64,000 nt of DNA. Source: an uncultured Parabacteroides sp. (GTDB taxonomy: Bacteria; Bacteroidota; Bacteroidia; Bacteroidales; Tannerellaceae). The notes under the pieces are model-generated. The model was not told the origin of the DNA, searched no databases, and saw only the letters and a list, made by a program, of their open reading frames with translations. The position numbers and the translations under genes are program-made. Numbering within the stretch: position 1 is the stretch's first letter; the number at the start of each line of letters is the position of its first letter. Shown one piece after another: positions 60,605-64,000 of the stretch. Where the stretch lies: positions 1 through 64,000 of the forward strand of contig URZO01000003.1 of the NCBI GenBank assembly GCA_900552465.1, in the 5' to 3' direction.

Positions 60605-61636
60605 TCATTCCTGATCCGCCGGATAGACAATCCCTAACTGCCGGCGGACTTCATCTATTATTTCCAGGGTGATGAGTGAATTTTCATGGCTGTTAATTGC
60701 GGATTCGCGCTTGCCAGACTGTATTAAATCGATAAACTCGGCAACCTCATAATAATACTCGTCCCGGTCTGTCACGGCACTGATATCCTGCGGTTCGGCA
60801 ACCGGACCTTTACCGGAAGCCGCTGCCAAACGGGGCGTATAGGTGACTTTACTGATGATATTGATCCGGTCGAGCGTCATATTGCCGTCTTCACCTTGTA
60901 TCTCCGTAGGAAGAGACGAGTTGGCTATCTTGGAATAGAGAACCGTCGCATTCATTCCGTCATATTCGAAGTTGACCGCCCCCTGCCCGTCCGCTCCTGA
61001 TGACAGGACGATTCCGGAAGCATCTATCTTGCCCGGACGGCCGAACAAAACGACCATCGGGTAAACCGTATAGATGCCGATATCCATCATCGCCCCGTTC
61101 GACAATTCCGGCTTGAAAGCGTTCAAGACAATCCCTTCTTTAAACTTGTCATAGCGGGAAGAATATTGGCAATAGGAAGAGAAATAGCGGCGCACAGTCC
61201 CCAACCGTCCTAAATTCTCCCGTACAGACAGGAAATTAGGGGTAAGCGTAGGCTTCATGGCCTCCATTAACGTAACATTATATGTACGGGATGCAGCAAT
61301 CATCTCCCCCACCTCCCGGGCATTCGAAGCGAAAGGCTTCTCGCAAAGCACATGCTTGCCGTGTTTCATGCACAAGATGCTTTGCTCGGCATGGAGGAAA
61401 TTTGGCGAGGCGATATACACCGCATCGACCAGCGGGCTTCTTGCCATCTCTTCCAGCGAAGTGAACGTATACGGTATCTGGTGCTTAGCGGCAAAAGTAT
61501 CCGCCGTCTCCTGCTTGCGGGAGCAGACAGCCACCAACTCGAAACGTTCGTCCTGCCGGGCCCCGGCAATCACCCAGTCGGTTATAAAATTCGTACCGAC
61601 CACTCCAAAGCGTACTTTTCCAGTCTGTTTTTCCAT
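60605..61636 (-). CDS. Gfo/Idh/MocA-family NAD(P)-dependent oxidoreductase
   Basis: 343 aa, a common length. N-terminal Rossmann fold with RFGVVGTNFITDWVIAGA near residue 9, DAVYIASPNFLHAEQSI near 70, and the EKP motif CEKPFASNAREV near 98 with the catalytic-region Lys. The C-terminal alpha/beta domain covers 130-330. These enzymes oxidise or reduce sugars, inositols or other polyols; the substrate is not predictable. Upstream of it lies the ComB gene, transcribed the same way with 66 bases between. Confidence 0.88.
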   Translation of the reverse strand: MEKQTGKVRFGVVGTNFITDWVIAGARQDERFELVAVCSRKQETADTFAAKHQIPYTFTSLEEMARSPLVDAVYIASPNFLHAEQSILCMKHGKHVLCEKPFASNAREVGEMIAASRTYNVTLMEAMKPTLTPNFLSVRENLGRLGTVRRYFSSYCQYSSRYDKFKEGIVLNAFKPELSNGAMMDIGIYTVYPMVVLFGRPGKIDASGIVLSSGADGQGAVNFEYDGMNATVLYSKIANSSLPTEIQGEDGNMTLDRINIISKVTYTPRLAAASGKGPVAEPQDISAVTDRDEYYYEVAEFIDLIQSGKRESAINSHENSLITLEIIDEVRRQLGIVYPADQE

Positions 61637-61701
61637 CTATTCTATACTTATTATTTAACAGTAACAATCCCCCAAAAAGGGACATTCGATTATCGGCATA
61701 T

Positions 61702-62415
61702 TTACATTAATATCAATGTATCTCCCTCGATCGCAAGTTCGGGTACCTTGTCTGTCAGATTCAACGTCAGGCAATAGGGCACGGCATCTTCCAGATGATT
61801 TGCTTTCAGCCGCGCTATGTGCTCGGACGGCTCCAGATAGCCAGCCGGGTCTTTCTTATTATTCGTCCACATATCACGGGCTATCGCAGCGGCATCGCTC
61901 CCCGTCTCATACAGGCCGGTATTGACCAGGACATCAGTCAAGGCTCCGCCGAAAAGCGTATCTTCCTTATTTATTTTATCCTGCCATCCGGAACACAACA
62001 CGACTACATCCCGTTTATACGCCAGGCAATAACCGGCTACAGCATGCAAATTGATAAACGCCCCGGTCACTACCCGGTAAGCCGAACGGGCAATCGTGAT
62101 CGCCCGCGTCCCATTGGTGGTTGTAAAGACAATATCTTTTCCGGAAACCTTTTCCGGCGTATAGTCGAACGGGGAATTGCCGAAGTCGGCAAACTCGCAC
62201 CGTTTCACATTCCGTTCGGCCCCGACCAGCCAGCCTTTTGCCTTATACGCCTGCGCCTCCTCGACCGTCGCAACCGGACGGATACTGCGCACGCCATTAC
62301 CGAAAGCGGCAGCCATTGTCGTCGTTGCCCGGAATACATCCACCACGACTACGACCGCTTCCGGATTATGATATACCGGGTATAAAGCCGGTGAAAAACA
62401 AACATCTATTTTCAT
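61702..62415 (-). CDS. comB: 2-phosphosulfolactate phosphatase (ComB-like)
   Basis: 237 aa. Begins MKIDVCFSPALYPVY and carries the family motifs VVVVDVFRATTTMAAAF near residue 23, GAERNVKRCEFADFGNSPFD and FTTTNGTRAI. ComB hydrolyses 2-phosphosulfolactate to sulfolactate in coenzyme M synthesis of archaea. The bacterial members lack the rest of that pathway and their true substrate is uncertain. No sulfolactate genes are nearby. Confidence 0.88.
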   Translation of the reverse strand: MKIDVCFSPALYPVYHNPEAVVVVVDVFRATTTMAAAFGNGVRSIRPVATVEEAQAYKAKGWLVGAERNVKRCEFADFGNSPFDYTPEKVSGKDIVFTTTNGTRAITIARSAYRVVTGAFINLHAVAGYCLAYKRDVVVLCSGWQDKINKEDTLFGGALTDVLVNTGLYETGSDAAAIARDMWTNNKKDPAGYLEPSEHIARLKANHLEDAVPYCLTLNLTDKVPELAIEGDTLILM

Positions 62416-62621
62416 ATCAAACGATTATTATCCGTACAAAAATACAGGATAAATCATTTCCAAGCACCATTCCAGGCAAGTTTCCCGCACAAATATCGCA
62501 ATTAACATAAATACTCCGATAGAATGTTATTGTATCTGTAATCACATACTTGCCAGAAACATTTCCACTATCCGGTTGTTTTTTTATTACATTTTTGAAT
62601 AAACGTTTTAAACTAAATTGT

Positions 62622-63215
62622 ATGAAAAGAATTGTATCAATGATGGTGGTCTGCACCCTTCTGTTGGGTGGCATGACACACGTGCAGGCTCAGACAAGCA
62701 AGGCTGCAGAAAAGGCTGAAAAAAAGCTGGAAAGAAAAGAGAAAAAAGAGGAAAGGTTAGCTAAGGATGCCGTTATGGGCGAAGAGGCATTCAACAATGC
62801 CATGCAGGCTATCACAAACCAGTCGTTCGTTCTCGAAGCCAACTCCGTACAACCGTTGAACGGGCGCGTTTACTATGTAAACTCCAACACCAACTTCGTT
62901 TCACTGAACGACGGACAGGCAATGGTGCAGATTGCTTCCAACTCTCCCTATCCCGGTCCTAACGGATTAGGCGGCATCACCGTACAGGGATCTGCTTCCA
63001 ACGTACAGGTCAAACAGGAAAACAACGGAAACGTATACCTGTCCATGAGTGTACAAGGTATCTTTATCTCTGCAACCGTCAATCTCGTCTTGTACAGCGG
63101 GACCAACAATGCAATGGTAACCGTAGACCCGAACTTCTCAGGAAACGATCTGACAATGAACGGAACATTACTTCCCTATTCGGACTCTAACGTGTTCCAG
63201 GGAACTACCTACTAA
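62622..63215 (+). CDS. Secreted DUF4251 protein
   Basis: 197 aa from MKRIVSMMVVCTLLLGGMTH; the open frame extends 24 codons upstream, but this Met starts a clean signal peptide ending VQAQ. A highly charged Lys/Glu segment (AEKKLERKEKKEERLAKD) follows, then the beta-rich DUF4251 domain (FVLEANSVQPLNGRVYYVNS, VSLNDGQAMVQIASNSPYPG). Common in Bacteroidetes, of unknown function. Monocistronic, with a terminator at 63236-63266. Confidence 0.88.
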   Translation: MKRIVSMMVVCTLLLGGMTHVQAQTSKAAEKAEKKLERKEKKEERLAKDAVMGEEAFNNAMQAITNQSFVLEANSVQPLNGRVYYVNSNTNFVSLNDGQAMVQIASNSPYPGPNGLGGITVQGSASNVQVKQENNGNVYLSMSVQGIFISATVNLVLYSGTNNAMVTVDPNFSGNDLTMNGTLLPYSDSNVFQGTTY

Positions 63216-63235
63216 TTTCATAATATTAAACATGA

Positions 63236-63266
63236 AAAGGGCAGCTCGATTATCGGACTGCCCTTT
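63236..63266. terminator. Bidirectional intrinsic terminator
   Basis: AAAGGGCAG (63236-63244) pairs with CTGCCCTTT (63258-63266) and a T-rich tract follows. It serves the DUF4251 gene and the convergent gene at 63289. Confidence 0.8.
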
Positions 63267-63288
63267 CTCTTTTTATGTCGTGACTGGT

Positions 63289-64000
63289 TTATCTAACCGG
63301 AACATATTGCACGAATGCTTCCATCGCTTCATAAGAAGCAAGGCCTAACTGATGATACAGCTCGGCTGTAGCCCGGTTACGGTCTTCGGCACGCTGCCAG
63401 AACAAACGTTCGTCATCACCCAGGAACGGAGCGCTTTCGGCCTGCGACTGGTGTTTCAGGATCGCATTCCGCTTATGGCGCAATTCTTCAGGAGAGATAG
63501 GCACGGCCATTTCCACATGGTCCATTTCCCACTCGGCCCACGCACCGCGATACATCCAGATACGGCAGTTCTTCAGCCATTCTTCGTCTTTCAGCTCGTC
63601 GAGGGCTGCCAGGACAGCATTCAGACAGACACGGTGAGTCCCGTGCGGGTCGGCAAGGTCACCGGCCACAAACATTTCATCGGGCTGCACATCCATCAGC
63701 AACTTTTTCACGATTGCGATATCGGCTTCTCCCAGGTCGTTCTTCTTCACCAGCCCGGTTTCGTAGAACGGCAGGTCGAGGAAGTGGATATGATCGTCAC
63801 TCTTGATTCCGCTGTAACGGGCACCGGCACGGGCTTCTTCCCGCCGGATCGTTCCTTTCATAAAGAGCACGTCACGCTTTTCAGCCTCGCCTTCCACCTT
63901 CTCATAACGCAGGAAGTGGATAATTTCTTCGGCTTTCTTCTTCACCGTTTCGTCCTTCGTATACTTTTCACAAACGTCGCGCAGGTATTCGCAGTAACGG
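63289..64000 (-). CDS. C-terminal part of a NagB/PIG-L-type protein, cut by the window edge
   Basis: About 237 residues visible; the frame is open to base 64000 and the GTG at 63945 is internal. The sequence matches the PIG-L (LmbE) deacetylase half of the long Bacteroidetes glucosamine-6-phosphate deaminase-like protein: DVLFMKGTIRREEARAG, HFLDLPFYETG, the metal-binding ADPHGTHRVCLNAVLAALDE, and YRGAWAEWEMDHVEMAVPIS. The first metal motif and any N-terminal NagB domain lie outside the window. These proteins are linked to amino-sugar use; the exact reaction of the fusion is not established. Confidence 0.8.
   Translation of the reverse strand, partial: RYCEYLRDVCEKYTKDETVKKKAEEIIHFLRYEKVEGEAEKRDVLFMKGTIRREEARAGARYSGIKSDDHIHFLDLPFYETGLVKKNDLGEADIAIVKKLLMDVQPDEMFVAGDLADPHGTHRVCLNAVLAALDELKDEEWLKNCRIWMYRGAWAEWEMDHVEMAVPISPEELRHKRNAILKHQSQAESAPFLGDDERLFWQRAEDRNRATAELYHQLGLASYEAMEAFVQYVPVR

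Overview
The window is chromosomal DNA of a Bacteroidota bacterium of the order Bacteroidales, probably Parabacteroides or a near relative. The genus is an inference from gene content and style, because I could run no search. The support is SusC/SusD pairs, lipoproteins with acidic residues after the lipobox cysteine, DUF4251/DUF4369/LruC families, a ComB-type phosphatase, and many copies of the Bacteroidetes -7 promoter element TAnnTTTG.

Layout. 0-3.3 kb: a soluble hybrid histidine kinase and a HAD phosphatase. 3.4-6.7 kb: serine operon serC-serA-DUF1015. 6.9-8.1 kb: RarA ATPase. 8.4-25.6 kb: an accessory nutrient-uptake locus made of a tyrosine recombinase, three SusC/SusD pairs and an AAA ATPase. 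25.7-30.4 kb: a TolB-like lipoprotein with a c-type haem motif, a DUF6057-like membrane protein and a duplicated ABC ATPase. 30.5-31.7 kb: a candidate small RNA, argB and tRNA-Gly(CCC). 31.7-34.1 kb: a secreted protein, a TlpA-like lipoprotein and a flavodoxin/ferredoxin. 34.2-40.2 kb: a heavy-metal RND efflux operon headed by a His-rich small protein. 40.4-45.7 kb: M28 peptidase, ABC-F protein and an LTA-synthase-like sulfatase. 45.7-50.7 kb: TonB-dependent receptor, Ig-like lipoprotein and MORN protein. 51-59.3 kb: three paralogous TPR histidine kinases with a LruC lipoprotein inserted. 59.4-64 kb: DUF3843, an oxidoreductase, ComB, DUF4251 and the 3' end of a NagB/PIG-L-type gene.

The most notable system is a three-cassette SusC/SusD shufflon at 14.4-24.1 kb. 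Only the middle SusC (17505-20510) has a promoter, start codon, signal peptide and complete N-terminal domain. The other two SusC frames (11430-14387 and 21422-24136) begin abruptly inside the same N-terminal domain, with in-frame stops and no start upstream. All three carry the same 30-bp sequence, in the same reading frame, at that junction: 14394-14423, 20286-20315 and 21386-21415. The third copy is inverted relative to the other two. Inversion between the second and third copies would flip a 1.1-kb module (promoter, start, signal peptide, first 77 residues) and fuse it in frame to the right-hand cassette. A second inversion could then bring it to the left-hand cassette. The recombinase at 8438-9601 is the obvious candidate enzyme. 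Shufflons of SusC/SusD genes are known in Bacteroides fragilis; the arrangement here is read directly from the sequence.

A second pattern is a set of short intergenic arrays with a 22-23-bp period (20969-21048, 35485-35545, 41922-41980, 42051-42109). Each has its own sequence, and most combine direct and inverted copies. They are not CRISPRs and no gene explains them.
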